A stretch of 64,000 bases of DNA from Burkholderiales bacterium (GCA_019753155.1 JAIELG010000032.1:1-64000); one strand, 5' to 3'. Counted from the stretch's first letter, positions 55,468 through 64,000 are shown. The notes: generated from the letters alone by a model not told the origin. Translations and numbers: made by a program.

Positions 55468-55500
55468 TTTGCCGGGCTCGTGCAGCCGTCGCATGAAATC

Positions 55501-55695
55501 GAACTCAGGGTGGAACAGGGTTCGGAAAAGACGGGGGCCCGGGATAAAAAGACGAACCCGCTGATGCACGAATCAGGAATAATGTCCCCCGGATTTCCGG
55601 CGCTATCCGACCCTTCGATAGCCGAGGGCACCGAGTTCACGGCCGACGAGTTCGAGCAGCGTAAAACTGATATTTCAAGACCTGGCACGAAATCG
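55501..55695 (+). repeat. Interspersed repeat alpha, copy 3
   Basis: The most complete copy, matching copy 2 at the left end and copy 1 at the right end (GATATTTCAAGACCTGGCAC). Confidence 0.8.
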
Positions 55696-55705
55696 CGATG
55701 AAGCT

Positions 55706-55969
55706 TTAGCCAAAAAACCGTTCATACTCGTCATGGTTGCCTATCCAGAACCATGTGACGGTATCCTGCTCCAGAATGCCCAATGCCCGGTATCCCATAG
55801 TTACCCTGACCGACCAGATGCTTTCTTCACGATTGATGCATTTGAAGCGAAGGGACGTATGGAACGGGTTTTCGGCCCACAGCAGATAAGCTTTTTTTGC
55901 CCGCGCACGGGTATTTTGATCCAGCTTGCAATAGCCTTCCCAGAAGGAAGGAAGCGTTGCCGAATTCAC
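55706..55969 (-). CDS. HigB/ParE-like toxin
   Basis: Predicted 87 aa. ARAKKAYLLWAENPFHTSLR, then SVRVTMGYRALGILEQDTV and WFWIGNHDEYERF, typical of the HigB/RelE-like toxins encoded after a small helical antitoxin. ATGA overlap with the antitoxin gene. Confidence 0.85.
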   Translation of the reverse strand: MNSATLPSFWEGYCKLDQNTRARAKKAYLLWAENPFHTSLRFKCINREESIWSVRVTMGYRALGILEQDTVTWFWIGNHDEYERFFG

Positions 55970-56196
55970 AATTTTTCATGGTCCAATGGCACCGCCTTGC
56001 CTTGGGCGATTTCCTTTCTGGCCTGGGAAGCGGCGGCAGCGAGCTTGCTTTGGGACTTGGCGAATGATTCATTCCATTTCGCGTCTTCCAGTATGTCCTC
56101 GATGAATTCCCGCATATGTTCGAGCACCCGCTCATGGAGTTCCGGGGGTAACGTCTCGACCATTTTTACCATGGTTTCGGTTGTCGTCGATGCCAT
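55966..56196 (-). CDS. Antitoxin of the HigB-like toxin
   Basis: Predicted 76 aa from the ATG at 56196 (GAGGAG upstream). TLPPELHERVLEHMREFIED then AKWNESFAKSQSKL, a helical antitoxin without an obvious HTH. Confidence 0.78.
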   Translation of the reverse strand: MASTTTETMVKMVETLPPELHERVLEHMREFIEDILEDAKWNESFAKSQSKLAAAASQARKEIAQGKAVPLDHEKL

Positions 56197-56254
56197 GTTC
56201 CACTCCTCATTCATCATGCCGATCATAATCGTTCAATCTACTCCATGATCGAAG

Positions 56255-56315
56255 AAATTTCCAGCCGGAATCCAGGAATTCCTGAAGTGGCGCGGGTGTT
56301 CGGGGGGTGGTTCCT
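56255..56315 (+). pseudogene. 3' fragment of an HNH endonuclease gene just upstream of the intact copy
   Basis: AGGAATTCCTGAAGTGGCGC followed by GGTGTTCGGGGGGTG parallels the last codons of the intact gene (EFLKWHG...VFRG). Suggests that two HNH copies once stood in tandem here. Confidence 0.6.
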
Positions 56316-56404
56316 TCAGGATTCGGCGGCGAGATCGACCTGACGGCTTGAATTCGGTGCGGACGGGGCGCAGAATCGCAGGATAAAACCGCCGACCGAC
56401 TCCG

Positions 56405-57130
56405 ATGAACAAGTGGACGAAGGATGAATTGCGCCTCGCGCTTGCGCTGTACTGCCGGACGCCTTTCGGGAAGATGCACAGCCGCAACCCGGAAATCATC
56501 GCGCTCGCCGACAGGATAGGCAGGACGCCTTCGGCTGTCGCGATGAAGCTGGTGAATTTCGCGAGCCTCGACCCGGTGATCGCCGAATCCGGGAGGACGG
56601 GACTCGGCAACGCATCGAACCTCGACCGGGAGGTCTGGAGCGAATTCAGCGCGGACTGGGAGGGGCGCCTGGTCGAAGCGTCGAAAGTCATCGAGCCGGA
56701 GATATTCGAGCGGCAGGATATCGAGACGACGCGCGTGAGCGAAGTCGAAATCAGGACCAAGCAATCCGTTTTCCGCAGGATGATCCTGAGCAGCTATGTC
56801 GGGCGCTGCTGCATCACGGGATTGTCCGATTCCCGCCTTCTGGTTGCGAGCCATATCGTTCCCTGGAACGAGGACGGCAAAAACCGCCTCAACCCGCAAA
56901 ACGGGCTCTGCCTCAACGTGCTGCACGACAAGGCTTTCGACCGGGGGCTCATCACGGTGAAGCCCGACCTCACCGTTTCCGTTTCTCCCGAACTATCGAG
57001 GCTTCGCGACGATCCCTTCGCCGCCGAAGCCCTGGTTTCCCTGGAAGGCGTCAAAATCCGCCTTCCCGAGAAATTCGCCCCTGCCCCGGAATTTCTGAAA
57101 TGGCATGGGGAGAAGGTGTTCAGGGGGTGA
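56405..57130 (+). CDS. HNH endonuclease (HNH_2 type)
   Basis: Predicted 241 aa, apparently intact. An N-terminal helical DNA-binding-like part (1-60, WTKDELRLALALYCRTPFGK and RIGRTPSAVAMKLVNF), a linker, then HNH (about 130-185): GRCCITGLSD, ASHIVPWNEDGKNRLNPQNG and LNVLHDKAFDRG supply the His-Asn-His residues. Family members occur in defence islands. Fragments of this gene recur across 50.4-58.1 kb, so it, or its DNA, seems to have shaped the array. No clear RBS before the ATG. Confidence 0.88.
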   Translation: MNKWTKDELRLALALYCRTPFGKMHSRNPEIIALADRIGRTPSAVAMKLVNFASLDPVIAESGRTGLGNASNLDREVWSEFSADWEGRLVEASKVIEPEIFERQDIETTRVSEVEIRTKQSVFRRMILSSYVGRCCITGLSDSRLLVASHIVPWNEDGKNRLNPQNGLCLNVLHDKAFDRGLITVKPDLTVSVSPELSRLRDDPFAAEALVSLEGVKIRLPEKFAPAPEFLKWHGEKVFRG

Positions 57131-57272
57131 CCCTGATGGATCGGGCTGGTGAAATTGGTATTGTGCGCCCCAATTCCGAATTTCATATACTGCCCCCTCT
57201 TCCGGATAAATTGGATTGACAAGTCGCCCGGTTGCATCAAGAATCGGACATGAGCATTTCCAGGAGATAACC

Positions 57273-57527
57273 ATGCTGCAAACCGTCGAAGCCATCGTGG
57301 ATGCTCATGGAGTGGTTCGACTTCTGGAGGAAGTGCACGTTTCCGTCCCCACGCGCGCCATCCTGACATTGCTGGAGTCACCCGTCGAACCACTTGCAAG
57401 CCCGGAACACGGCAGTGCTGCGGCATTGCTAAAGTTTCTGGAAGAAAACCCGCTCCCTGAGGCGATCCGCCGCACGCCCGAAGCGATAGACGCAGGCATT
57501 GAAGAAGAACGCAACGCATGGGATTGA
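57273..57527 (+). CDS. Antitoxin of the duplicated PIN module, copy B
   Basis: Same 84-aa product as at 54067, with the same RBS and the same overlap with the toxin gene. Confidence 0.82.
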   Translation: MLQTVEAIVDAHGVVRLLEEVHVSVPTRAILTLLESPVEPLASPEHGSAAALLKFLEENPLPEAIRRTPEAIDAGIEEERNAWD

Positions 57528-57927
57528 AGCGCGTCTACCTGGATGCCTGCATCGTCATTTATTTTGTCGAGGCTCACCCGCTTTTCGGCCCGGTAGTCAC
57601 GAACGCTTTGAGCAAATCTCCCGGAAAGATTTTCTGCATTTCCCCCTGGTTGAGCTTGAATGCCTTGTGGTGCCGCTGCGGGAGGACAGACAGATTCTGG
57701 TGGATCGATATGAGCAGTTTTTTCGCCAATGCGAACAGCTTGAAATGACTCCAGCGTCATATCGTATGGCGGCTGAACTTCGCGCACAGAATCGCCTGAA
57801 AACGCCCGATGCCCTGCATCTTGCTACCGCCAGTTCCTGCCATTGTTACGAAATATGGACCAACGACGACCGGTTGCGCTCCATACCGGGTGGGATGGCG
57901 ATCAATCTTTTTTCCGGGATCAGGTAA
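57518..57927 (+). pseudogene. PIN-domain toxin with the same frameshift, copy B
   Basis: As copy A: the first frame stops at 57748, the PIN domain continues in the next frame to 57927, and the missing C is in the tract at 57642-57646. Confidence 0.85.
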
Positions 57928-57940
57928 TGGGTGGTGTTCA

Positions 57941-58081
57941 CGATAAAACCGGATAGCTTCAGGAGCCCGCCCAGGCATTCAAAAAATGGCCGCATACTGA
58001 ACAAAACCCGAACCAGGCCCTTGCCTGCCGGCCGCCTTTCGGGAAGATGCACAGCCGCAACCCGGAAATCAATGCGATCGC
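57941..58081 (+). repeat. Repeat beta, copy 4 (HNH gene relic junction)
   Basis: TTCAGGAGCCCGCCCAGGCATTC, then GCCTTTCGGGAAGATGCACA and GCCGCAACCCGGAAATCAAT, so the 5'-end relic extends further into the HNH gene than in other beta copies. Marks the right edge of the array. Confidence 0.75.
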
Positions 58082-58135
58082 AACTGAAAAGACTCAGCAC
58101 CCCAAGCACCAGAATTTCATGAGTCAATGCATATT

Positions 58136-58153
58136 ATTGATAATATAATCAAT
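58136..58153 (+). promoter_or_regulatory. Inverted repeat over a TATAAT box upstream of the methyltransferase unit
   Basis: ATTGAT-AATATA-ATCAAT, perfect 6-bp arms, with TATAAT (58144-58149) inside. A repressor bound here would block the -10 box. No good -35 is present. It lies 65 bp upstream of the small gene at 58218, which precedes dcm. Confidence 0.5.
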
Positions 58154-58217
58154 GTAGTGCGAATTGCAAAGGTAAATGTGTGGTAAAATCTTGCGGAGAT
58201 ATCTGAAGGAAATTGCC

Positions 58218-58484
58218 ATGCCCTTATCCAGAATCCCCCGCTTGCCTGGGTTTTCATTTACCGAAGTACACAAATGGTTCTCCACCATGCAGGAGAAAGG
58301 TTTGCTTTTTCACCCGGATGACGACCCGGCAGACATCATTTGCATCAAAAGCGGGGCGAAACTTTTCAGTCCGCTGGAAAATGACCAACTGAGATGCCTG
58401 CTTGATGCAATGTTCGCGCATCATGGAAATGATGTTTATGAAGCTGCCTACCCTGTTTTCAGAGCTACGCTTCCGGCGCGATAA
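58218..58484 (+). CDS. Hypothetical protein preceding the methyltransferase gene
   Basis: Predicted 88 aa; the ATG at 58218 has AAGGAAA upstream. Mixed alpha/beta, SFTEVHKWFSTMQEKGLLFH then DDDPADIICIKSGAKLF; no HTH, so not an obvious controller protein. 93 nt before the methyltransferase gene in the same direction; may belong to that unit. Confidence 0.65.
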   Translation: MPLSRIPRLPGFSFTEVHKWFSTMQEKGLLFHPDDDPADIICIKSGAKLFSPLENDQLRCLLDAMFAHHGNDVYEAAYPVFRATLPAR

Positions 58485-58577
58485 TTTCCAGCCAGATTTG
58501 TAGCAAAACCTAAAAAATAAAATCCCGCTACCAGTAAAACGGGGCATCCCCGCTCATCCCTGAAAATCTGAACACTC

Positions 58578-60131
58578 ATGCCACCAACACCCGTAATTGA
58601 CCTGTTTTCCGGCCCTGGCGGGCTTGGTGAAGGATTTTCATCCCTTGATGAAGGCAAGGCATTCCGAATTGTTGTATCGGCAGAGATGGAATCATCCGCG
58701 CGCGAAACGTTACGACTCAGAAGCTTTTATAGATTACTGCGTGGCCAATGGGGTGATGCCGGAAGTTATTACCGGTATTGCAACGGCGAAGCCGCAACCC
58801 CATATGATGAAACCAGCAAGAAACTCTGGGAGCAAGCAGGGCAAGAGGCGCTACAGCTGACGCTGGGCAACGCCAGGGACAACGAGACGCTAGATAAGCT
58901 TCTTGATGATCGACTCAAATCAGGTGATGAATGTGTATTGATAGGTGGACCGCCCTGTCAGGCTTACTCGCTGGCAGGTCGCTCCAGAAATGCCGGCATA
59001 CCAGAGTATCTTCCCGAGAAAGACCCCAGACATTTTTTGTACAGGGAATACTTGCGTATCATCCAGACACGCCAACCAGCAGTTTTCGTGATGGAAAATG
59101 TCAAGGGAATTCTGTCTTCCAGTGTTGGCGGGAGACAGATCTTTCAGGACATTTTGCGTGATCTTTCCAACCCGGGTGCTGCGCTGGAACCCGCCTGTCC
59201 CAGTAAGAGATATCGGATTCATTCGCTCGTCAATACCAACCACTTTGAAGAAGGAATGGATCTGGTGGCCTTTGATCCAAGAGACTTCATAATAAGAGCG
59301 GAAAAATACGGCATTCCTCAGGCGCGGCATCGAGTCATTTTACTTGGGATAAGAGAGGATATTTCAGGTAGATTTGAGTTATTGCGAGAAGAGGACAGTG
59401 TTTCAGTTAGAGAAGTCATTGCTGAATTGCCTAAATTGCGCAGCAGGATTAGCCGGAGAAAAGATACAGGCATGGAATGGGGGATTTTAGTCAGAAATCT
59501 TATGTCCAGACTTGCAGAAGAAGCTACCCTAAAAAAACAGACTGAGTTGGCAGATGCCCTCCTGGAATTGGCCACATCAGTAAATGAGACGTTGACATTC
59601 GGAGCGCTTCGCATGCCCATGCAAAATGCATTACACAGCCATGGAATTCTAAACTGGTACCATGATGCCAATCTGAAAGTATGGCTGAATCATGAGGCCC
59701 GCAGTCATATGCCGAGCGATCTTGGGCGCTATGGCTATGCGGCAGCTTATGCAAAAGCCTTCGGGGTATGCCCAAAGGGGCATGAGCAGTTCTCGCTTGA
59801 CGGTTTGCGCCCGAATCACGAGAACTGGGAAACGGGAAAATTTGCCGATCGGTTTAAAGTGCAGCGGTGGAATTCACCATCCACAACCATTACCAGTCAT
59901 ATCTCCAAGGACGGTCATTATTTCATTCATCCCGATCCGGCGCAGTGTCGCAGCTTGACGGTCCGGGAAGCTGCCAGGTTACAAACGTTTCCTGACAACT
60001 ATTTCTTCATGGGGAACAGAACCCAACAATATCAACAAGTCGGGAATGCAGTACCGCCATTGCTCGCATATAAAATTGCAAGGATCGTCAGGGAAATATT
60101 GCATGGCGGTAAAGCTGGCTTGATATTGTAA
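58578..60131 (+). CDS. dcm: DNA (cytosine-5) methyltransferase
   Basis: Predicted 517 aa. Motif I VIDLFSGPGGLGEGF, motif IV GGPPCQAYS (nucleophile Cys127), motif VI VMENVKGI (Glu173), motif VIII QARHRVILLG, and motifs IX-X near the C-terminus (ARLQTFPDNYFFMG, QVGNAVPPLLAYKIA). An insert of about 60 residues lies between motifs I and IV. Protects host DNA at a site I cannot deduce. Convergent with vsr, 10 nt apart. Confidence 0.95.
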   Translation: MPPTPVIDLFSGPGGLGEGFSSLDEGKAFRIVVSAEMESSARETLRLRSFYRLLRGQWGDAGSYYRYCNGEAATPYDETSKKLWEQAGQEALQLTLGNARDNETLDKLLDDRLKSGDECVLIGGPPCQAYSLAGRSRNAGIPEYLPEKDPRHFLYREYLRIIQTRQPAVFVMENVKGILSSSVGGRQIFQDILRDLSNPGAALEPACPSKRYRIHSLVNTNHFEEGMDLVAFDPRDFIIRAEKYGIPQARHRVILLGIREDISGRFELLREEDSVSVREVIAELPKLRSRISRRKDTGMEWGILVRNLMSRLAEEATLKKQTELADALLELATSVNETLTFGALRMPMQNALHSHGILNWYHDANLKVWLNHEARSHMPSDLGRYGYAAAYAKAFGVCPKGHEQFSLDGLRPNHENWETGKFADRFKVQRWNSPSTTITSHISKDGHYFIHPDPAQCRSLTVREAARLQTFPDNYFFMGNRTQQYQQVGNAVPPLLAYKIARIVREILHGGKAGLIL

Positions 60132-60141
60132 TGAAATGGAA

Positions 60142-60600
60142 TCAGAATATGGTTTTGCATGGGTACTCGGAATGTTTGTGATCGCTCAAAATCCAATGCA
60201 CTACCGAGTGACCAAGCTTGTCAGATAATAACGCATCTCTTATGGCACATTCCCATACTACAAGAACTCTCCAACCAGCATCAAGAAGCAGTTTTACATT
60301 ACGCTCATCTCGTGAACGATTGGATTCAAGTTTAAGCTTCCAGAAAGCGGCATTTGATTTCGGCATTTTTGCATAGCTGCAATCTTCGTGCATATGCCAG
60401 AAACAGCCATGAACAAAGATGACTGCCTGGTGTTTCGGCAATACTATGTCAGGAATCCCAGGCAAGTCACGGCGATGTAATCTGAATCGAAAGCCTGCAG
60501 CATGAAGGAGCTTCCGGACAACCATTTCTGGCCTGGTATTTTTACCCTTGATGCCGGCCATCATGCGTGATCTAGTTTCCCTGTCGACGATATCAGTCAT
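60142..60600 (-). CDS. vsr: Very short patch repair endonuclease Vsr
   Basis: Predicted 152 aa from the ATG at 60600. Glu25, Asp51 (GIPDIVLP), His64, His69 and His71 (VHGCFWHMH) coincide with the E. coli Vsr catalytic numbering. Nicks at T:G mismatches made by deamination of 5-methylcytosine, which fits the adjacent methyltransferase; in defence loci Vsr-like enzymes can also serve as the restriction nuclease. Confidence 0.93.
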   Translation of the reverse strand: MTDIVDRETRSRMMAGIKGKNTRPEMVVRKLLHAAGFRFRLHRRDLPGIPDIVLPKHQAVIFVHGCFWHMHEDCSYAKMPKSNAAFWKLKLESNRSRDERNVKLLLDAGWRVLVVWECAIRDALLSDKLGHSVVHWILSDHKHSEYPCKTIF

Positions 60601-60804
60601 ATGGGGTTGTCTGGAATAATTTTGCAACGTGCCAACATGGTAAACTCACGTTGGAGAATATTACGTTGAAAACAGAAATCAATTGAAGCCATGAAACTCG
60701 TACCGGGCAATATCAACGGATTTGTATGCTATGAATCCAAATTCATACCAATATATGCACATGCCATAGCAGAAATTCTTAGGTAAGCTGATGCCCCAAA
60801 CAAA
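60601..60804. other. 204-bp intergenic region between AIPR and vsr genes
   Basis: AT-rich, no gene of note (a 31-codon plus-strand frame from 60690 is not convincing). Likely separates vsr from the AIPR transcript or holds its promoter. Confidence 0.4.
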
Positions 60805-62904
60805 CTAACTGTAACGAAAACCTTCATCATCAGCCTTGTCTCTGACCTGAATAAGACGTCTCCAGTCTTTTTCCAGCGCAATCTTGAAAACGCCTTGGAT
60901 AGTACTTGCCTTTAAAAGCAGGGACAGTTCTTGAGGTGTAAAAAGCTCTCTACTCTGGTCCCAGAGGTAGAGGGCATTCCAGTATCCTGAGGTCGTCAAG
61001 CCAAGTATGGTTTCCTGAATGGATATCCCGTCATCAATTGCTCCCTGTTTTTTTTCCTCTGTTTTCTGGAGGTTAAATTCTTCTTTGCTTATGGTGACTT
61101 CGCTGAGATGTGGTGAGGATAGTTCCAGATCCATGACGTCTTTCCAGCATTGATCTTTTTTACACCATTCCCCGACGTTTTTCTCCCCTTCAGGTGGATT
61201 AACCAGAACGTCTTGAACTTGATGGGCCATGCTGGACAGAATTCTGGATAACTCCGGGCTAGCCACCTGCCTGTTCCAGATTGCCTCAAGATCAATTTCC
61301 CTGTCCTGGCTTCTCGCAAGATGAGCCAGTTTGGCGATAGTGTAGGTTACTATATTTGCCCTGTAACCGCCTTCATACCAGTCGCCCCTCGCTTCATCGA
61401 CAATCTTTTCCATGGTTTTCCAGATGACGGCGACTGCCATCATGTGTCTGAAATAGGCTTCGCCGTAATGCGGACTAATGGTTTCCCAGTATGCAGCCTG
61501 TCCCTGATCCTTGGCACCTTCGAACTTTGCGGCAAACTTTATGAAGTTCTTCTGAGCACCAAGGCTAACCCACTGGGGCTTCTCATTCCATGTGTTGTCA
61601 AATTTCGCCAGATCCGTTTTATTTACCAAGTGGTTTGGCGGATATTCGCTATCGAAGGCATTTTTCTGAGACTGGCTAAGATAGAGACGCTCGTTCTGAT
61701 ATTGGCCACGTGACCGTTCATAGAACCACTTGCTCTGAATACGCATCCCTGCCCGTGCCGGCGTGAGCAGACGACGCGATATCTCCTCCATTTTCCGGTG
61801 GAAGGGGTGGTTGGCAAAGAAGTCGGCCACATTCACCTTGTTCTGGGTGTTAGCATATTCCGCAATTCTCGGAACCAGATCATGTGCCTCGATCTGATTA
61901 ACCTTTGTCAGCTTCATCTGGACGGAAACATTCTCGAGAGAAAGTCTGTCCTTCTTTCTTGCATTAAGCACGCTGGCCGTTGTCTGGCCACCATTCACAA
62001 TCTGCAGGTCAGTGATCTTTGTGATGGTTGGCTGGCCATGAATGTTTTCAATAATGACATCAGACGCGGTTGCCGCAATCCCGTTGTTATAGGCAAAAAA
62101 GAGAGATGGCTGATCCTGGATTGTTTTCCGGATCCCCTTGTTCACCCCGCCTCGCATGCCAAGGAACGATCGCACGTTACCCTCGAGCAGACGGCTTCCA
62201 TAACGATCGAAGAGATCTGCAAGAAGGTCACCCTTGATGACACAAAGAAAGGATTTGCAGGAGTTGTCCCCAGTTGCCTCTATGCAAGGAATGCCGGTCT
62301 GGCCAAAATCAGGCAAATTGATTTCAACCAGTTCGCGCTCACGACTTGACTGATAAAGAGCCATGAGCCTCGGTAGATCCCAGATGTGCCGCTCAAATGG
62401 AATCCCCGCAACCTCACCTTGGAGTTCTTCCCTGAACTTGCTGCTCAGACTCAGATTGGTCAAAATGTGCAGCCGGATCCTGCTTATTCTCTTTCTCTCG
62501 TTATACAGCTGATAGGCCAGCTCATAGGCTGGATTGGCTTCGGTAATTTTCTCGAACAAGTCGTTTTCAATGGACTCCCGGACAAAATTTTCCAGCCTCC
62601 CCGAAAGCTCAGCGGCACTGGCACTGCTGAAGTTGGTTGGCTGGGTAATGTCGCCCCACTTGCCGATCACAAGGCCAATGCTTCCGTCAGATTCTTCAAG
62701 GTGAGTGTAGCCGTGTAACTTCATCATTCGCTTCTTTGACCCTGTTCCCTCCCACTCGGCCTGTTCAAACTCTCCAAAGACAGGATCTTCTTCCAGACGT
62801 TCTGCAACTTCATTAACAAATGCCAGCGTATCAACCAAGTGACTGAATTTGCTTCTTCTGGCAACGATCTGACCGAGTTCAACAAGAAATTCTTCAGGCT
62901 GCAT
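60805..62904 (-). CDS. AIPR (abortive infection phage resistance) family protein
   Basis: Predicted 699 aa. The AIPR core (about 210-420) is clear: SFLGMRGGVNKGIRKTI, FFAYNNGIAATASDV, QIVNGGQTTASVLNA and EYANTQNKVNVADFFANHPF. Family named from a lactococcal abortive-infection protein; biochemical role not settled. Starts inside the end of the DUF4420 gene (11-nt overlap), so the two are translated together. Confidence 0.93.
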   Translation of the reverse strand: MQPEEFLVELGQIVARRSKFSHLVDTLAFVNEVAERLEEDPVFGEFEQAEWEGTGSKKRMMKLHGYTHLEESDGSIGLVIGKWGDITQPTNFSSASAAELSGRLENFVRESIENDLFEKITEANPAYELAYQLYNERKRISRIRLHILTNLSLSSKFREELQGEVAGIPFERHIWDLPRLMALYQSSRERELVEINLPDFGQTGIPCIEATGDNSCKSFLCVIKGDLLADLFDRYGSRLLEGNVRSFLGMRGGVNKGIRKTIQDQPSLFFAYNNGIAATASDVIIENIHGQPTITKITDLQIVNGGQTTASVLNARKKDRLSLENVSVQMKLTKVNQIEAHDLVPRIAEYANTQNKVNVADFFANHPFHRKMEEISRRLLTPARAGMRIQSKWFYERSRGQYQNERLYLSQSQKNAFDSEYPPNHLVNKTDLAKFDNTWNEKPQWVSLGAQKNFIKFAAKFEGAKDQGQAAYWETISPHYGEAYFRHMMAVAVIWKTMEKIVDEARGDWYEGGYRANIVTYTIAKLAHLARSQDREIDLEAIWNRQVASPELSRILSSMAHQVQDVLVNPPEGEKNVGEWCKKDQCWKDVMDLELSSPHLSEVTISKEEFNLQKTEEKKQGAIDDGISIQETILGLTTSGYWNALYLWDQSRELFTPQELSLLLKASTIQGVFKIALEKDWRRLIQVRDKADDEGFRYS

Positions 62905-63874
62905 CCGAATGCTCCAGAATCTTGAATGGTGCTATCGCAGATATTGCGAGACTATATGTTATTTCAGAAACCCCTTCAGGTATGTTTGCCTGCCTCAGCC
63001 TTGGGAAATTCTCAGAAACAAGATATTTATCTGTTTTCATGATGTTGAAGCACGCAGACTCATAGCATTCATGTTCGACATAGCCAGCCTCAAGCAGGCG
63101 CTCTCTGAAAACCAAAAGTCCATTAGAAGTGCTGGACAACATGCTTTCCAGTTCAGCAATCAGATCCATGAGACACAGGCAGCTGTTTTCGTCTGGTGCC
63201 GCTTCCCTCAAATAGTATATCCAGAGCTGGAGAGGCGTAGCGGCTGGTTCGAGTTGCTCGACAGAAGCTATCCCAATGCGATCTGCAGTAGGAGCTACGG
63301 CCTTGACCTCTATCGCCAAGTCGGAGAATAAAAAATCTTGGTCCGTCTTGAGGGGGCCAGTCCAAGCAACGACAATATCAGCCATGCCACCTTGGTTACT
63401 TTTCAGAAAAGACCTGAGCGCAAGCAATTCTGCCATTAGCCCTTTGATTTGAAACTTTTCAAGACAGCCAGCATTCCCGCTCTGGAACAGCTTTTTCCAC
63501 AGAAGTAGTCGTTGCCTGAGTAGATTTATCAACGCTGCCTGGCTGGGAACCAAGGCAGCCGCGTCAACAAGATCCTGGCATAGACGGCCAAAGACCGGTT
63601 CCAGTTCATTCCGGGTCAGGCGGAGTACCATCAGCCAACTACCACCAACTCGTTGATGGCGAAAATACTCCAAGGCCTTCGTACCAATATCAATTTCTGG
63701 TGGGCGGCTGTGGATCTCGATGGCAAGCATCACATTTCCAGCACCATCCATACCGGCTTGAATATTTTGAAGAGACTCAGAGGCAAGGCGAACCAGCCTG
63801 AAGTCTCCCTCCATAAGAGATTCGCTAACACTCTTCAGACGAAGCTCCTGCCAGAGCGATTCAATCTTCGTCAT
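62894..63874 (-). CDS. PD-(D/E)XK motif protein (DUF4420)
   Basis: Predicted 326 aa from the ATG at 63874 (GAGGAG 7 nt upstream; an in-frame GTG at 63877 is possible). N-terminal beta-rich part with IHSRPPEIDIG, then the nuclease core: helix Glu149 (KGLMAELLALRSF), Asp near 180-185 and LAIEVKAV (Glu189, Lys191). Probable restriction nuclease of this system. Overlaps both neighbours. Confidence 0.88.
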   Translation of the reverse strand: MTKIESLWQELRLKSVSESLMEGDFRLVRLASESLQNIQAGMDGAGNVMLAIEIHSRPPEIDIGTKALEYFRHQRVGGSWLMVLRLTRNELEPVFGRLCQDLVDAAALVPSQAALINLLRQRLLLWKKLFQSGNAGCLEKFQIKGLMAELLALRSFLKSNQGGMADIVVAWTGPLKTDQDFLFSDLAIEVKAVAPTADRIGIASVEQLEPAATPLQLWIYYLREAAPDENSCLCLMDLIAELESMLSSTSNGLLVFRERLLEAGYVEHECYESACFNIMKTDKYLVSENFPRLRQANIPEGVSEITYSLAISAIAPFKILEHSDAA

Positions 63875-64000
63875 CACCGAGCTCCTCTTCCTCCCCTAAT
63901 ATCTCACGCATGGCCACCTTGTTCAGACGATAGACCACCTTTTTTTCTTCATCCGAAGCGTTTGGGTCAAAATCAGGGAAGCTCAGGCTGATGGCGACCA
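63861..64000 (-). CDS. C-terminal end of a defence gene running past the window (Z1-domain ATPase expected)
   Basis: The last 45 or so codons are visible: SLSFPDFDPNASDEEKKVVY, then KVAMREIL and an acidic end. It overlaps the DUF4420 gene by 14 nt. In known neighbourhoods the gene before DUF4420 is usually a Z1-domain helicase/ATPase; the visible part is too short to confirm it. Confidence 0.6.
   Translation of the reverse strand, partial: VAISLSFPDFDPNASDEEKKVVYRLNKVAMREILGEEEELGDDED

Larger units (their letters stand above)
57108..57964 (+). repeat. 857-bp direct repeat, copy B
   Basis: Second copy of 53902-54758; begins inside the last codons of the intact HNH gene and ends at TTCAGGA, where the copies diverge. 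Confidence 0.88.

Noticed and set aside
60628-60804. 31-codon plus-strand frame (60690) as a small gene or control peptide
   Set aside because: No ribosome site, and nothing to set it apart from chance.

Overview
The window reads as chromosomal DNA of a chemotactic, facultatively respiring proteobacterium, most likely a betaproteobacterium near Nitrosomonadales (Gallionellaceae or Sulfuricellaceae relatives). The grounds are gene content only: an FNR regulator with an FNR-dependent hemN, a full che operon with CheD, exonuclease I, Kup, c-di-GMP enzymes and a copper-handling metallo-mystery pair. No rRNA, tRNA or CRISPR array was found, so the placement is an inference.

Layout. 1-7.5 kb is a copper/heme acquisition cassette on the minus strand: an OprC-type copper receptor, a heme-type TonB receptor, an MbnP-like copper protein and its MbnH-like di-heme enzyme. 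Two small paralogous membrane proteins lie on either side, and three transcription units share one promoter motif with fixed geometry. 7.6-16.1 kb is a chemotaxis operon in the order MCP, cheY, STAS, cheA, MCP, cheW, cheR, cheD, cheB, behind a near-consensus sigma70 promoter. 16.3-19.6 kb holds small accessory genes (PsiF-like, LysR/DsrE divergent pair, PNPOx-like, CBS). 19.7-30 kb is signalling: FIST-PAS-PAS-GGDEF-EAL, a PAS-GGDEF cyclase, SelO with two small partners, and a GGDEF-EAL protein translationally coupled to a di-iron (ODP) beta-lactamase-fold sensor. 30-40 kb is mainly housekeeping: kup, pepN, ylqF, hemN, fnr, a DUF2934 gene, cytochrome b561 and sbcB. 40-46.3 kb is a six-gene operon (ABC ATPase, permease, LolA-like protein, outer-membrane barrel, sensor kinase, LytTR regulator) plus psiE; preP follows at 46.4-49.3 kb.

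49.3-58.1 kb is the accessory core. Eight distinct toxin-antitoxin-like pairs, one duplicated pair and one pair relic are packed into about 8 kb. They are separated by recurring fragments of one HNH endonuclease gene (an intact copy is at 56,405) and by a second interspersed repeat. An apparently identical 857-bp direct repeat brackets 2.3 kb of it, and both copies of its PIN toxin carry the same one-base loss in a C tract.

58.1-64 kb is a restriction/defence locus: a C5-cytosine methyltransferase behind an inverted repeat centred on a TATAAT box, facing a minus-strand series of a truncated gene, a PD-(D/E)XK protein (DUF4420), AIPR and Vsr. This matches known methylase-Vsr-AIPR-DUF4420 neighbourhoods that usually also carry a Z1 helicase and a MORC/MutL-like ATPase, which would lie beyond 64,000.

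How it fits together: the first 46 kb is environment sensing (copper, oxygen, chemotaxis, c-di-GMP) and redox housekeeping; the last 15 kb is a defence/toxin island that seems to grow by recombination between copies of the HNH gene. The best candidates for something new are the HNH-bounded toxin-antitoxin array, the ODP/GGDEF-EAL pair, and the copper regulon with its matched promoters and small membrane paralogs.
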